NCBI RefSeq assembly: GCF_042683565.1
Contig: NZ_JBHUJW010000043.1
Location: 992,001-1,056,000 of the forward strand
DNA: 64,000 nt
Reading direction: 5' to 3'
Source: Brevibacillus sp042683565
GTDB taxonomy: Bacteria > Bacillota > Bacilli > Brevibacillales > Brevibacillaceae
Position numbers and translations under genes: made by a program. A model generated the notes under the pieces. The model was not told the DNA's origin and searched no databases. It saw only the letters and a list, made by a program, of their open reading frames with translations. Shown in pieces: positions 8,138 to 16,452 of the stretch (the first letter of the stretch is position 1; each line of letters starts with the position of its first letter).

Positions 8138-8578
8138 ATGTTTACCATGTTTCCCGGTTTGTTGCTCACGGCTGTCCTGACCTTGACAGGAGTTCAACCA
8201 GCATCTACTCCACATCCTACCCCAACTGCGCCATCGACGGAAGAGAGCACATCGGTGGATGCCCAATACGAAGCGGTCGCCGCACCTTATCCGCCTGCCG
8301 TACAGGAAGCGCTGAACAAGGTGCGAAAAAACGGCGGCCATACGATTGTCCGCGCAAAAGGCAAATCGTATGTCGTCATCGGCGCTGGCCAGCGCCCAAC
8401 CGGCGGCTATCAGCTCGTGGCGGACCAGGTAAAACGGACAGGTCCGCACGGCTACACCGTTTCCGTTCACGTGAAGGCGCCAACTCCTGGCTCGATGAAC
8501 ATTCAGGTCATCTCTTATCCGACCTTGGTCATCGCCTTGCCGGATCAGCAAGCACGAGTCACTGTACAAATGCGATAG
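8138..8578 (+). CDS. Secreted PrcB-like domain protein
   Basis: Protein of 146 residues with a short N-terminal hydrophobic segment (about 1-20) and a Thr/Pro-rich linker (about 22-38). The C-terminal part contains YVVIGAGQRPTGGYQLV and a late segment with VISYPTLVIALP. This matches the PrcB C-terminal domain, first described in the treponemal dentilisin protease complex and common as a lone extracellular domain in Firmicutes. The role here is unknown. Start ATG at 8138; a terminator follows the stop. Confidence 0.7.
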   Translation: MFTMFPGLLLTAVLTLTGVQPASTPHPTPTAPSTEESTSVDAQYEAVAAPYPPAVQEALNKVRKNGGHTIVRAKGKSYVVIGAGQRPTGGYQLVADQVKRTGPHGYTVSVHVKAPTPGSMNIQVISYPTLVIALPDQQARVTVQMR

Positions 8579-8595
8579 TCAGACTGCAGTACGAG

Positions 8596-8647
8596 AAAAA
8601 GCCGACTTCCTGGTGCGCCGAACGGGCACCCGAAACGTCGGCTTTTT
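8596..8647. terminator. Bidirectional terminator
   Basis: AAAAAGCCGAC at 8596-8606 pairs perfectly with its complement at 8637-8647, with an inner GGTGC/GCACC stem. It separates two convergent genes. Confidence 0.85.
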
Positions 8648-8664
8648 GCTTGGCTGCTCGCCGA

Positions 8665-9087
8665 TTACGGCTTTACTTCAATGAAAATGCGCTGGGTGAC
8701 GCCGTAAGATTCATGGTTGTTATTGGCCAGCTCCACCATGACCTCATGCTTTCCGCTCGGAATATCTTTCAGGACATACGTGGGTTCAAACACTTTCGCC
8801 ACCTTTTTTCCATCCAGATAGAGGTGAATATGCCCTTCGCCTGGTCGATTTTCTTTGCCCATGCTTTCCAGGGAAAACGTAAAATGGGTGACCGTCATTT
8901 TCAGCTCCAGGTCATCCTGGTTCAGCGTATACGTCACCGCGAGCGTCGGGGCATGCGAATGGCCGTGGCCTTCCTCCACCGCTGCCTCGGTCGGAGCAGC
9001 ATCGTAATGGGCGTAGACGGCGTATTCTACGCAGGCAGCGATGCCAATGAGCAGCATGAATCGAACGACAAATCGTTTGACCTTCAT
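8665..9087 (-). CDS. Membrane-anchored His-rich-linker protein, DUF4399-like
   Basis: Protein of 140 residues. MKVKRFVVRFMLLIGIAACV is a signal or anchor. A short His-rich stretch (EEGHGHSHAP) follows, then a beta-sandwich-like domain with GEGHIHLYLDGKKVAKVF and SGKHEVMVELANNNHESYGV. The HxHLYLDG pattern recalls the DUF4399 group. The His cluster hints at metal binding, which is inference. The frame opens at a TTG 18 bases earlier, but GGAAGGGAG lies seven bases before the ATG at 9087, which I take as the start. Confidence 0.6.
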   Translation of the reverse strand: MKVKRFVVRFMLLIGIAACVEYAVYAHYDAAPTEAAVEEGHGHSHAPTLAVTYTLNQDDLELKMTVTHFTFSLESMGKENRPGEGHIHLYLDGKKVAKVFEPTYVLKDIPSGKHEVMVELANNNHESYGVTQRIFIEVKP

Positions 9088-9159
9088 CGGGGCACTCCCT
9101 TCCAAAATCAGTCATACCCCAGTGTTCCCGATTGGCCGAAAATCCATTCGCTAGCCAGA

Positions 9160-9729
9160 TCAGAAGAATTTTTTGCGGTTTTGCTCTTCCTTCAAGATTT
9201 CTACGGCTTCCCGGAAGCGCAGGGAGTGCACGACTTCCCTCTCCCGCAAATATTTCAGGCTGTCCTGAATGTCTACATCGTCCGTCATGTCGATCAGCCA
9301 TTGGTATGTGGCCCGCGCTTTTTCCTCCGCCGCGATGTCTTCATAGAGATCTGCGATGGGATCGCCTTTGGCCTGGATGTACGTGGCGGTAAACGGAACG
9401 CCGCCCGCATTTTCATAAAACAGGGCGCGGTCGTGGTTGGCAAAGTGAGCTCCGAGTCCCGCCGCCTCCAGTTCCTCCACGGAAGCGTCCTTGGTCAATT
9501 TGTAGACCATCGTGGCGATCATTTCCAGATGAGCGAACTCCTCTGTACCGATGTCGGTCAAAAGCCCGATGACTTTATCCGGAATCGTGTAGCGCTGGTT
9601 CAGGTAGCGCAGTGCAGCCGCCAGCTCTCCGTCTGCACCGCCGTATTGCTCCTGCAGAAATTTTGCCATTCGCACATCGCATTTGCCGACGCGAACCGGG
9701 TACTGCAGCTTTTTCTCATAAATCCACAT
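9160..9729 (-). CDS. cotJC: Spore coat protein CotJC, manganese catalase family
   Basis: Protein of 189 residues with the ferritin-like four-helix pattern of Mn catalases: TDIGTEEFAHLEMIATMV carries the Glu and His ligands, and AAEEKARATYQWLID and REREVVHSLRFREA the second set. CotJC is made in the mother cell and sits in the spore coat. It is the last gene of cotJABC on the minus strand, 29 bp after cotJB. Confidence 0.93.
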   Translation of the reverse strand: MWIYEKKLQYPVRVGKCDVRMAKFLQEQYGGADGELAAALRYLNQRYTIPDKVIGLLTDIGTEEFAHLEMIATMVYKLTKDASVEELEAAGLGAHFANHDRALFYENAGGVPFTATYIQAKGDPIADLYEDIAAEEKARATYQWLIDMTDDVDIQDSLKYLREREVVHSLRFREAVEILKEEQNRKKFF

Positions 9730-9758
9730 CGTCGCGATTACCCCTCATTTCTCTGATT

Positions 9759-10037
9759 TCAGACTTGCCAAGGCCAAGGCGTATCGTTCCACTGCCACGG
9801 ATACCCGGAATAGCTGCGGCCGAAGTTCATGAGCGGGCCGTACAGCGCCTCAAAATCGCTGGCCATCTTCCACCGCTGCTGTGTCAGCTCGTTGAATTGC
9901 TCAATCGCCTGCACATCGTGCGGATGCGTGTCGAGATACAAATTCAGCTCGACGAGGGCGAAGTCGATGGCTTGCAATTCCGTGAGCAGCTTGACGTAAT
10001 TTTCGTCTCCCGGACGTGCATTCGGATTAACGCTCAT
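9759..10037 (-). CDS. cotJB: Spore coat protein CotJB
   Basis: Protein of 92 residues with the family core LLTELQAIDFALVELNLYLD and the motif THPHDVQAIEQF, ending in a Trp/Tyr/Pro-rich tail (YPWQWNDTPWPWQV). It is needed with CotJA and CotJC in the coat. The start overlaps the end of cotJA by 11 bases, indicating translational coupling. Confidence 0.9.
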   Translation of the reverse strand: MSVNPNARPGDENYVKLLTELQAIDFALVELNLYLDTHPHDVQAIEQFNELTQQRWKMASDFEALYGPLMNFGRSYSGYPWQWNDTPWPWQV

Positions 10038-10272
10038 GCAAATCCACCTGCTCTCCGCGGCTCGGCGCCGGATTGTAAGGACTGTACAAAGCTGGCCACA
10101 GCGTGCCCCGCTTCAATGCTTCCATGGGAGAATACTGCGGGAGGTTTTCCGGTTGAAAGCCGATAAACAATTCAGGCGGAACCTGATAGGTTTTCATTCG
10201 GATAGGGGGACACGGGTCAAAAGGGCTCACATAAGGAAAATAGACCCTGGTTTGCGAATTCAATGCAGACAT
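10027..10272 (-). CDS. cotJA: Spore coat associated protein CotJA
   Basis: Protein of 81 residues. The core SPFDPCPPIRMKTYQVPPEL and the later PMEALKRGTLWPALYSPY are typical of CotJA. GGAGGAGG precedes the ATG at 10272. First gene of the cotJ operon, normally transcribed by sigma-E. I could not pick out a convincing sigma-E promoter, so regulation is inferred from the family. Confidence 0.9.
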   Translation of the reverse strand: MSALNSQTRVYFPYVSPFDPCPPIRMKTYQVPPELFIGFQPENLPQYSPMEALKRGTLWPALYSPYNPAPSRGEQVDLHER

Positions 10273-10345
10273 CCTCCTCCAAAATAGGTATCTGACCAGT
10301 CATCATTACCTTATGTCGCCAATCCGTGGCGGGTGATGGGCAAAC

Positions 10346-10385
10346 ACACAAAAACCTTGACTCCGGAATCTGCGGAATCAAGGTT
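10346..10385 (-). terminator. Terminator of the NRPS operon
   Basis: AACCTTGA (10353-10360) pairs with TCAAGGTT (10378-10385), with an inner TCCG/CGGA stem. A T-rich tail follows on the minus strand. Confidence 0.75.
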
Positions 10386-10477
10386 GGGGGATTGCGTGGC
10401 AGCAGGTTGCCCCTTTGCGCTTCAAGCCTCATGCGCTTCTGCGGCAGGCGATCATCCTGCGGTGGGGGTTTTGCCGT

Positions 10478-13400
10478 TTACATAGGTTGAAATTCCTTTC
10501 GTACATGGCACTGGATGTATTTGGCGAGCAGCGTGGCGTTCGGCTCCTTCAGCAGCGTTCCGTGATCGGCAGCCATGCAATGTTCTTCGATTTCTCCCGT
10601 CTCTGTCGTTTCCCATCCCAGCCTGCTGACAGGATGGAGCTGCGTCATGGCCCGAATGAGCAGCAGCCTGCCCGGATACGGCTTTGGCCGATACTGGCGC
10701 ATCGCCGCAACCAGCTCCTGGATGTTGGCCTGCTCAAATGAAGTGTCATCGCCCGTTTTTTTCAGCACCTGCACCGCGTAACGCAGCTTTTGCAGCACGA
10801 ACGGATCGCGCAGATGCCGGGGCAGGCGGAACATCAGCCTGACGCTCCGGTAAATTTTTCGCGCCAGCCCGAGCGCGGGCAAGCCCGGATTCACGTAATT
10901 GAGAATCGTTAACAGACCGACCCGCTCTCCCTCCTGCAACAGCTGCTGCGCCATCTCATAGGCGATCGCTCCACCAAGGCAAAAGCCTATCAAATGGTAG
11001 GGGCCCTTGGGTTGAACCTCCCGTATCTCCCGCAAATATTTTTGCGCGAGTGCTTCGACCGTGACTCCCTGCTCCCCTGTACCTGCATACCGCAAGCCGT
11101 ACAGCGGCTGCTTCTCTCCCAGCACCTTGGCCAGCTCGCCGTAGACCAGCACTTCCCCCCCTCCGCCGTGAATGCAGAAAAGCGGTGGCTCTGTCCCGAG
11201 CGGCTGGATGGGGACAAGCGACCTCGTCAGTTCGGCGTGCTCCTCACTGGAAGCCAGAAGCCTCGCCAGCTTTTCAATCGTGTCCTCCTGAAAGACGCTG
11301 GAAACGGACAGTCTTTTTCCGAAAGTTTTTTCGAGCTGCGAGAACATCCGCATCGCGAGCAAGGAATTGCCTCCCAGCTGAAAAAAGCTGTCGGTCACGC
11401 CGATGGGCCGAACTTCCAACAGATGCTCCCACACTCTGACCAGCTTTTCTTCCATTGCGTTTCGAGGAGGTACAAGCCGCTCCTGATTGCCGCCAATCAC
11501 CGGGGCGGGCAGTCTTTTCCGGTCGATCTTTCCCACCGGTGTGACAGGCACTTCCGCAAGCTCGATAAAAAAGGTCGGAATCATGTACTCCGGCAGCCTA
11601 GCGCGGACGTACGCCCGCAGCTCAGGTTCGCTGAAGCTGGCATCGGCGTTCATCACGACATAAGCAGCCAGCGCGGCCGTGCCGTCCTTGGCCTTCGTCA
11701 CTCCTGCGACCGCTTGGCGGACGCCCGGATACTGGCCCACAATGGTTTCGATCTCGCCCAGCTCAATGCGGCAGCCCCGGATTTTCACCTGATCGTCCGC
11801 CCTGCCGATGAATTCGACATTTCCGTCCGCGCGATAGCGGGCCAGATCTCCTGACTTGTACATCCGCTGCCCCGGCGTCTCGCTGAAAGGATCGGGGAGA
11901 AAACGCTCGTTTGTCAATTCGGGACGGTTCAAATAACCACGGGCTATGCCGTCCCCTGACATGCACAAGTCGCCGATGACCCCGATCGGCACCGGCTGCA
12001 GCTGCCGATCAAGGATGTAGAGCCGGTCGCCGCCGATTGGACGCCCGATGGGGATCGTCGTCTCGTGCAAAGGAATCTCTTCCACATGGTAGCTTGTCGT
12101 GTTGACTGCATTTTCTGTCGGTCCGTACAAGTTGATCAGCCTGGCGTTCGGCAGCTTCTCCCGGCATTTGCGCGCCAGCCAGACCGGCAGCGCTTCCCCG
12201 CCCGGCATCACTTGCCGCAAACCTCGCAGCGCCTCGCTGTAGTCCTCCAGCAGCACGTTGAGTCGGTCGGGCGTGACGTTGAGCGACGTTACTCCGTAAT
12301 GCTGGATCGTCCGTGCAATTTCGGCAAAAGTGGGCTTGTTGGCAGACAAAATGACTAGTTTGCCACCGTTGAGCAGCGCGCCATAAATCTCGAAGGCCGA
12401 GACATCAAAGGCGACAGCGCCAAGGTTCATGTACGTCTCATCCGGACCGACGCTGGCGTAGTCGATATTTTTGACGAGCCGGACAATGCCGCGGTGATCG
12501 ATCATAACGCCCTTGGGCTTGCCCGTCGAGCCAGACGTGTACATGACGTATGCCAGGCTCTCTGCCCTGCTTCTCGACCGGGGGGCAGCAAGGTGGGGAA
12601 CTGCTTCCCCGCAGTCGGCATCGAGGAACACGCATGCTGGCGGGAGCCGGGGCAAATCTTTGGCGATACGCTCGGTCGTAATCACGAGGGAGGCTGCCGA
12701 GTCTTCCAGCATGTATGCGATGCGCTCGGGCGGATAGGTCAGATCGATCGGTACGTAGGCTCCCCCGGCCTTGAGCACAGCCAGGTAGCTGGCGATCATG
12801 TCGGGCGACCGGTCGAGGCAGACTGCGACGAGCTGCTCGTCAGCGATCTCAAGCTGGCACAGACGAGCCGCAATTTCATCCGCCCTCTGGTTCAACTGGC
12901 GGTAGGTCATGACCTGATCGCCAAACAGCAGAGCCGGATGATCCGGGCGAAGCCGTACCTGTTCTTCAAAAAGCTCGGGTATGCTTGCATCCCGCGGATA
13001 GCTCACTGCGGCGCGGTTCCATTCGATGAGCAGCTGCGTGCGTTCGGCAGTGGTCAATAGCGGAGCGGTGGACACCTTTTCATCCGGCGCGGCCAATACG
13101 CCTGCGAGCAGCGTGAAAAAATGTCCGCCCATGCGGATGATTGTCTCTTCCTTGAAAAGCGTTGCCGCATACGTCATGGAGCATGACAGCCCCTCTGCCG
13201 ATTCCGCGATTCTGACCGCCAGTTCGACGGGCCTGTAGCTTGCCCCAACATCCACTTCCCAGACCTGCAGACCCGACTCGTCTTTCCACGTCTGCAAGGA
13301 CACCATCTCCAGCAAGAGCCGGTAAAGCGGGGGAGAGCCGCCTCTGCTCTTTCGCCCGAACTGATCGATGAGCCGCGCAGCGGGGAACTGCTGATGCGCC

Positions 13401-14398
13401 ATCCCTTCTGCTAACGACTGTTGCACGTGATGCAGCGCTGCGCGGAAGGTCGGATCGCTCTGCCAAACGTGCGGCAAAACGAGCGGACTCGCAAAGCAGC
13501 CGACTACATTCGCCATCTCCGGATCAGCATCTCTTCCCGGCAGCAGGACGGCGATGCGGGTCTCCTCTTCTCCGTTGTAGCGGTGCAAGAGCGTGTGCAG
13601 CACGGTCAGGACGACAGGCAAAAGGCTCGTCTGCTCCTGCCTGACAAAGGCGTACAGGGACTGCTGCAGGGAGGAAGGGATGGCAAAGTGGCAGGTATTC
13701 GTCGCAAATACAGTCCGGGAAGTTCTCGGATAGTCGGCCGGCAAATATTGCTCGGGCGGCTCCTCGCCGAGTTTTTGCTGCCAATACGCTAGGTCAGCTT
13801 CGGCCTGCGGTTCCGCGATACGCCGCTCCTCCCGTTCACGGCAGCCGGTATAGGAGAGATTCAACTGCGGACAATGCTGCTTTTGGCCACGCAGACGAGC
13901 CTGATAGCCTTGCAATACTTCCTGCATGACCAACTGCATCGACTGCTCATCAGCCACAAGCGGATGGACGCAAATCGTCAGCAAAAACTCCTGTTCTGCC
14001 AGTTGGGCCAAGCAGGTCCAGAGCGGGCACTCATCCGTCACTTCGTCTACAGAATGCCTCGCACGCGCTTCTGCTTCCTCTGCCGAAAGCTGGCGCAGGT
14101 CGCTTTTGTGCAGTACCGGCTTCTCCACGGGCCGGATGATTTGCATCGGCACGCCGTCGCGCACCAGAAACGCAGCGCGCAGCATGTCATGCCGCTCCAC
14201 GCACTCCGCCAGGCATTGCTCCAGCAGCTCTACCTGCAGCGGTCCACTGATCCTCCAGGCGAAACGGACGGGCACTGCGGCAGCCGCAGAATCGCCGTCC
14301 ATGCCCCGCATGAGCTTCCAGAGATGTTCCTGCACGATGCTAAGCGGCGAGCCGGCCTCATGCTCGATCCCGCCCTGTTCCAAAAGAACGTTCTTCAT
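10478..14398 (-). CDS. Single-module NRPS, C-A-PCP-TE, with degenerate C domain and Cys thioesterase
   Basis: Protein of 1306 residues. The condensation domain (about 15-440) has HPLVADE near residue 149 where active domains read HHxxxDG, so the catalytic second His is Pro; the DYAxW region reads SYTGC. The adenylation domain (about 470-960) is intact: YTSGSTGKPKG near 624, YGPTE, and GKIDRK. Aligned by eye to GrsA, the pocket reads D-V-F-N-M-G-L-V-N-K, which I cannot match to a substrate. The carrier Ser is in GGNSLL near 1010. The thioesterase has GFCLGG near 1138, a Cys nucleophile in place of Ser. The frame opens earlier (14467), but GGGAGG seven bases before the ATG at 14398 sets the start. 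It is in an operon with the PPTase. Confidence 0.92.
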   Translation of the reverse strand: MKNVLLEQGGIEHEAGSPLSIVQEHLWKLMRGMDGDSAAAAVPVRFAWRISGPLQVELLEQCLAECVERHDMLRAAFLVRDGVPMQIIRPVEKPVLHKSDLRQLSAEEAEARARHSVDEVTDECPLWTCLAQLAEQEFLLTICVHPLVADEQSMQLVMQEVLQGYQARLRGQKQHCPQLNLSYTGCREREERRIAEPQAEADLAYWQQKLGEEPPEQYLPADYPRTSRTVFATNTCHFAIPSSLQQSLYAFVRQEQTSLLPVVLTVLHTLLHRYNGEEETRIAVLLPGRDADPEMANVVGCFASPLVLPHVWQSDPTFRAALHHVQQSLAEGMAHQQFPAARLIDQFGRKSRGGSPPLYRLLLEMVSLQTWKDESGLQVWEVDVGASYRPVELAVRIAESAEGLSCSMTYAATLFKEETIIRMGGHFFTLLAGVLAAPDEKVSTAPLLTTAERTQLLIEWNRAAVSYPRDASIPELFEEQVRLRPDHPALLFGDQVMTYRQLNQRADEIAARLCQLEIADEQLVAVCLDRSPDMIASYLAVLKAGGAYVPIDLTYPPERIAYMLEDSAASLVITTERIAKDLPRLPPACVFLDADCGEAVPHLAAPRSRSRAESLAYVMYTSGSTGKPKGVMIDHRGIVRLVKNIDYASVGPDETYMNLGAVAFDVSAFEIYGALLNGGKLVILSANKPTFAEIARTIQHYGVTSLNVTPDRLNVLLEDYSEALRGLRQVMPGGEALPVWLARKCREKLPNARLINLYGPTENAVNTTSYHVEEIPLHETTIPIGRPIGGDRLYILDRQLQPVPIGVIGDLCMSGDGIARGYLNRPELTNERFLPDPFSETPGQRMYKSGDLARYRADGNVEFIGRADDQVKIRGCRIELGEIETIVGQYPGVRQAVAGVTKAKDGTAALAAYVVMNADASFSEPELRAYVRARLPEYMIPTFFIELAEVPVTPVGKIDRKRLPAPVIGGNQERLVPPRNAMEEKLVRVWEHLLEVRPIGVTDSFFQLGGNSLLAMRMFSQLEKTFGKRLSVSSVFQEDTIEKLARLLASSEEHAELTRSLVPIQPLGTEPPLFCIHGGGGEVLVYGELAKVLGEKQPLYGLRYAGTGEQGVTVEALAQKYLREIREVQPKGPYHLIGFCLGGAIAYEMAQQLLQEGERVGLLTILNYVNPGLPALGLARKIYRSVRLMFRLPRHLRDPFVLQKLRYAVQVLKKTGDDTSFEQANIQELVAAMRQYRPKPYPGRLLLIRAMTQLHPVSRLGWETTETGEIEEHCMAADHGTLLKEPNATLLAKYIQCHVRKEFQPM

Positions 14399-14450
14399 CC
14401 GACAGCCTCCCTTCATCCCTTCGAGCCTGCACTCGGCACATGCTTTTCCT

Positions 14451-15215
14451 TTATTCCTTTGCGACATAGCGAAAAAAACGGATTGCCGGAGAAAGAACGC
14501 TCACTGCTACGCTCCCGACGTACCCTCCCGAGCTGACGAACGGAACCAGCCGGATGCTGGTATCTGCCACACCCGCTTTCAAACAGCCTTCCTCTGTCAG
14601 CCCGTTCAGTCCGACTCCTGACGCCTTGAGCAATGCTTCCTTTTGCGTCCACAGCCGATAAAACGCGCGGGTCCGCTCCTTTTCCGGGAAGGCATCGAGC
14701 AACTCCCTCTCGCAGGGGGAAAAGCAGACCTGCGCTGCGCTGTGCCAGTCAAAGTGTGGATCGACGTATTCGAGGTCAACCCCAATTTCGCATCTGGCTG
14801 CCAACGCATAGCATACGGCGTCTTTGGCATGCGACATATTGAAGCGGACCAGGCTCCTGGAGCGGGCGGCATTTTCGTCGTACAAAAACGGCTTGCCCCA
14901 GCGGCCCAGCCTGAATCGCAGCACGGACGGCGCCAAGCCTGTGTAGGCGGCCAGCAGCCGTCGGAGCAGCCCGTGCGCGAACCGAAAACGGAGCTGGTCC
15001 CTGACCGACCGGAAGCGCTCCGCCCGCCGTTGTTCCTCGCAGGAAAGCTCCTCCAGACAAAAAGAGCTGCCGCCCAGCTCTGCGATCCAGATATGCACCT
15101 CCGCGCCCTCAGCGAATGCTCGAATGCGGGCCGCATCGGCTGGCTGCAGGCCGTCCTCCCACGCGGTCACATCATCTCTGCGAAGCAACAGCCCTTGCGC
15201 ATCCGTCCACTGCAT
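14451..15215 (-). CDS. Sfp-type 4'-phosphopantetheinyl transferase
   Basis: Protein of 254 residues. Motifs in order: WGKPF, FNMSHAKDAVCYA, IGVDLEYVD (Mg2+-binding Asp/Glu), and FYRLWTQKEALLKASG (catalytic Glu and Lys). It transfers phosphopantetheine from CoA to carrier-protein Ser residues. It lies 52 bp upstream of the NRPS gene on the same strand, so that PCP is the obvious target; other carriers in the cell may also be served. AGGGAGG eight bases before the ATG at 15215 makes this start better than the in-frame GTG at 15224. Confidence 0.93.
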   Translation of the reverse strand: MQWTDAQGLLLRRDDVTAWEDGLQPADAARIRAFAEGAEVHIWIAELGGSSFCLEELSCEEQRRAERFRSVRDQLRFRFAHGLLRRLLAAYTGLAPSVLRFRLGRWGKPFLYDENAARSRSLVRFNMSHAKDAVCYALAARCEIGVDLEYVDPHFDWHSAAQVCFSPCERELLDAFPEKERTRAFYRLWTQKEALLKASGVGLNGLTEEGCLKAGVADTSIRLVPFVSSGGYVGSVAVSVLSPAIRFFRYVAKE

Positions 15216-15301
15216 CGTCCGCACCTCCCTTCCTACACGGCTTGCCCGCTTTCATGCCTGCACTTCCTCCCCTTTCAAGCACGTCCTCGCTTGATACCCC
15301 T

Positions 15302-15329
15302 ATTGTACCAGCTAATCGTTCTTTGTAAA
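15302..15329 (-). promoter_or_regulatory. Sigma-A-type promoter of the PPTase-NRPS operon
   Basis: Reading the minus strand, TTTACA (15324-15329) and TACAAT (15302-15307) are 16 bp apart. The start codon is about 90 bp downstream. No operator is evident. Confidence 0.6.
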
Positions 15330-15354
15330 GAACAACAGAGCGAACGCCAACGCA

Positions 15355-15395
15355 CGAAAAAACGCCATCCTCCCTGCCCGGGGAAAGATGGCGTT
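15355..15395 (-). terminator. Terminator of the nuclease gene
   Basis: AACGCCATC (15361-15369) pairs with GATGGCGTT (15387-15395). On the minus strand it is followed by a T-run. Confidence 0.8.
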
Positions 15396-15409
15396 ACACT
15401 TTCATATGA

Positions 15410-16117
15410 TTATCGTTTCGGAGCACGGAAGCCCGCCGCTTTTGCTTCCTCCTCCGTCGCAAACCACATCTCTGCTTTCGTCTGTTCGTAGCTGGCAGAG
15501 CCTGGCACGTGGTAAATTTTTTCTCCCTTGGCATTGATGTTGCCTTTGATCCGCTTGCCCTCCGGCGGAGTCTGGCTGCTCGCCGGCGCTTTCGGGGCGG
15601 GCTGCATCGCGGAAGGTGTCTGTGCCTGGGCAGGTTGCCCGGCGGACTTGCCCCACAGACCGCGGTTTTGCTCACGCGCTTCGCGTTCTGCTGCGAGAAA
15701 CAGATCGGCATGGGCCACATTCGGCGGGATCGTCATGATGCGGGCGTACCCTTCCCGGACCAGCTTTTCGTTGACGAAGGTCCCGTCCGGAAGGTACATG
15801 TAGGCGAGCAGCCGCTTGTATTTATCGTAAGGCTCCACGTCAAATTTCAGCTTCACGCGCTGGCCGGTCAGGAGCTTTTTGGAATAGTCGCTCGCCTCTT
15901 TGCCATATGGCTGCACCGGAGTGTTGGGCTTGACTGTCTCGGGCGTATCTACGCCGATGAGCCTCACCTTCTCCCCTGTCGACAGCTCGACTGTATCGCC
16001 GTCGACGACCCGCTCGACGGTCGCTTCCATCTCGCCATTGGGCTGTGGCTGGCCCGACGACGAACAGGCCCCGAGCAGCGAAGCCACGAGCGCCAGAGCA
16101 ATCGTAATTCGTTTCAT
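15410..16117 (-). CDS. Thermonuclease-family (SNase) lipoprotein with C-terminal sunset-like domain
   Basis: Protein of 235 residues. The lipoprotein signal is MKRITIALALVASLLGAC. The staphylococcal-nuclease fold spans about 30-165, with VVDGDTVEL, VRLIGVDTPE and NRGLWG. The catalytic Arg/Glu of SNase are represented by R in VRLIG, E in DTPE and R in DKYKRLLAY. A Pro/Gln/Ala linker follows, then IKGNINAKGEKIYHVPGS and WFATEEEAKAAGFR, the small domain often appended to secreted nucleases. GGAAGG before the ATG at 16117 decides the start. Likely a surface nuclease for DNA scavenging. Confidence 0.88.
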   Translation of the reverse strand: MKRITIALALVASLLGACSSSGQPQPNGEMEATVERVVDGDTVELSTGEKVRLIGVDTPETVKPNTPVQPYGKEASDYSKKLLTGQRVKLKFDVEPYDKYKRLLAYMYLPDGTFVNEKLVREGYARIMTIPPNVAHADLFLAAEREAREQNRGLWGKSAGQPAQAQTPSAMQPAPKAPASSQTPPEGKRIKGNINAKGEKIYHVPGSASYEQTKAEMWFATEEEAKAAGFRAPKR

Positions 16118-16209
16118 TTCGTTCCTTCCCTTCCTCATCCATCGGCTTTAAGCGTAGAGGAAGTTGCCATGCAGGTCAAGACTGCTCGTGGTTCATGGGC
16201 AATGCACGG

Positions 16210-16239
16210 AAAAAACGACCTTCGCGCCAGGTCGTTTTT
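16210..16239 (-). terminator. Terminator of the 34-residue ORF
   Basis: AAAAACGACC (16211-16220) and GGTCGTTTTT (16230-16239) form a perfect 10-bp hairpin followed by Ts on the minus strand. Confidence 0.75.
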
Positions 16240-16255
16240 GTCTATACAAGCGGCA

Positions 16256-16360
16256 TTAGTCGCGGTCGGCATTAAATAAAAACAGCAGGATGACCACGAC
16301 GATGATAATCCACAACAGCTCATCGTTGTCTCGATCAAAAAAACCATCGAACAGACCCAT
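16256..16360 (-). CDS. 34-residue single-helix membrane peptide
   Basis: ATG at 16360 to TAA at 16256. The peptide starts MGLFDGFFDRDNDELLW, continues as an Ile/Val/Leu helix of about 15 residues, and ends FNADRD. The strong RBS AAGGAAAGGGGG lies upstream and a hairpin terminator 17 bp downstream, so it has its own transcription unit. Many Bacillales have such one-helix peptides with acidic ends, often expressed in sporulation. I do not recognise the family. Confidence 0.6.
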   Translation of the reverse strand: MGLFDGFFDRDNDELLWIIIVVVILLFLFNADRD

Positions 16361-16452
16361 TTCGGAGTCCCCCTTTCCTTCTCGCTACAGCCTATGCAGA
16401 AGGTTAGACACATGTCATCACTGGGAAGAGCCCAAAAAGTGAGCAGGATGAT

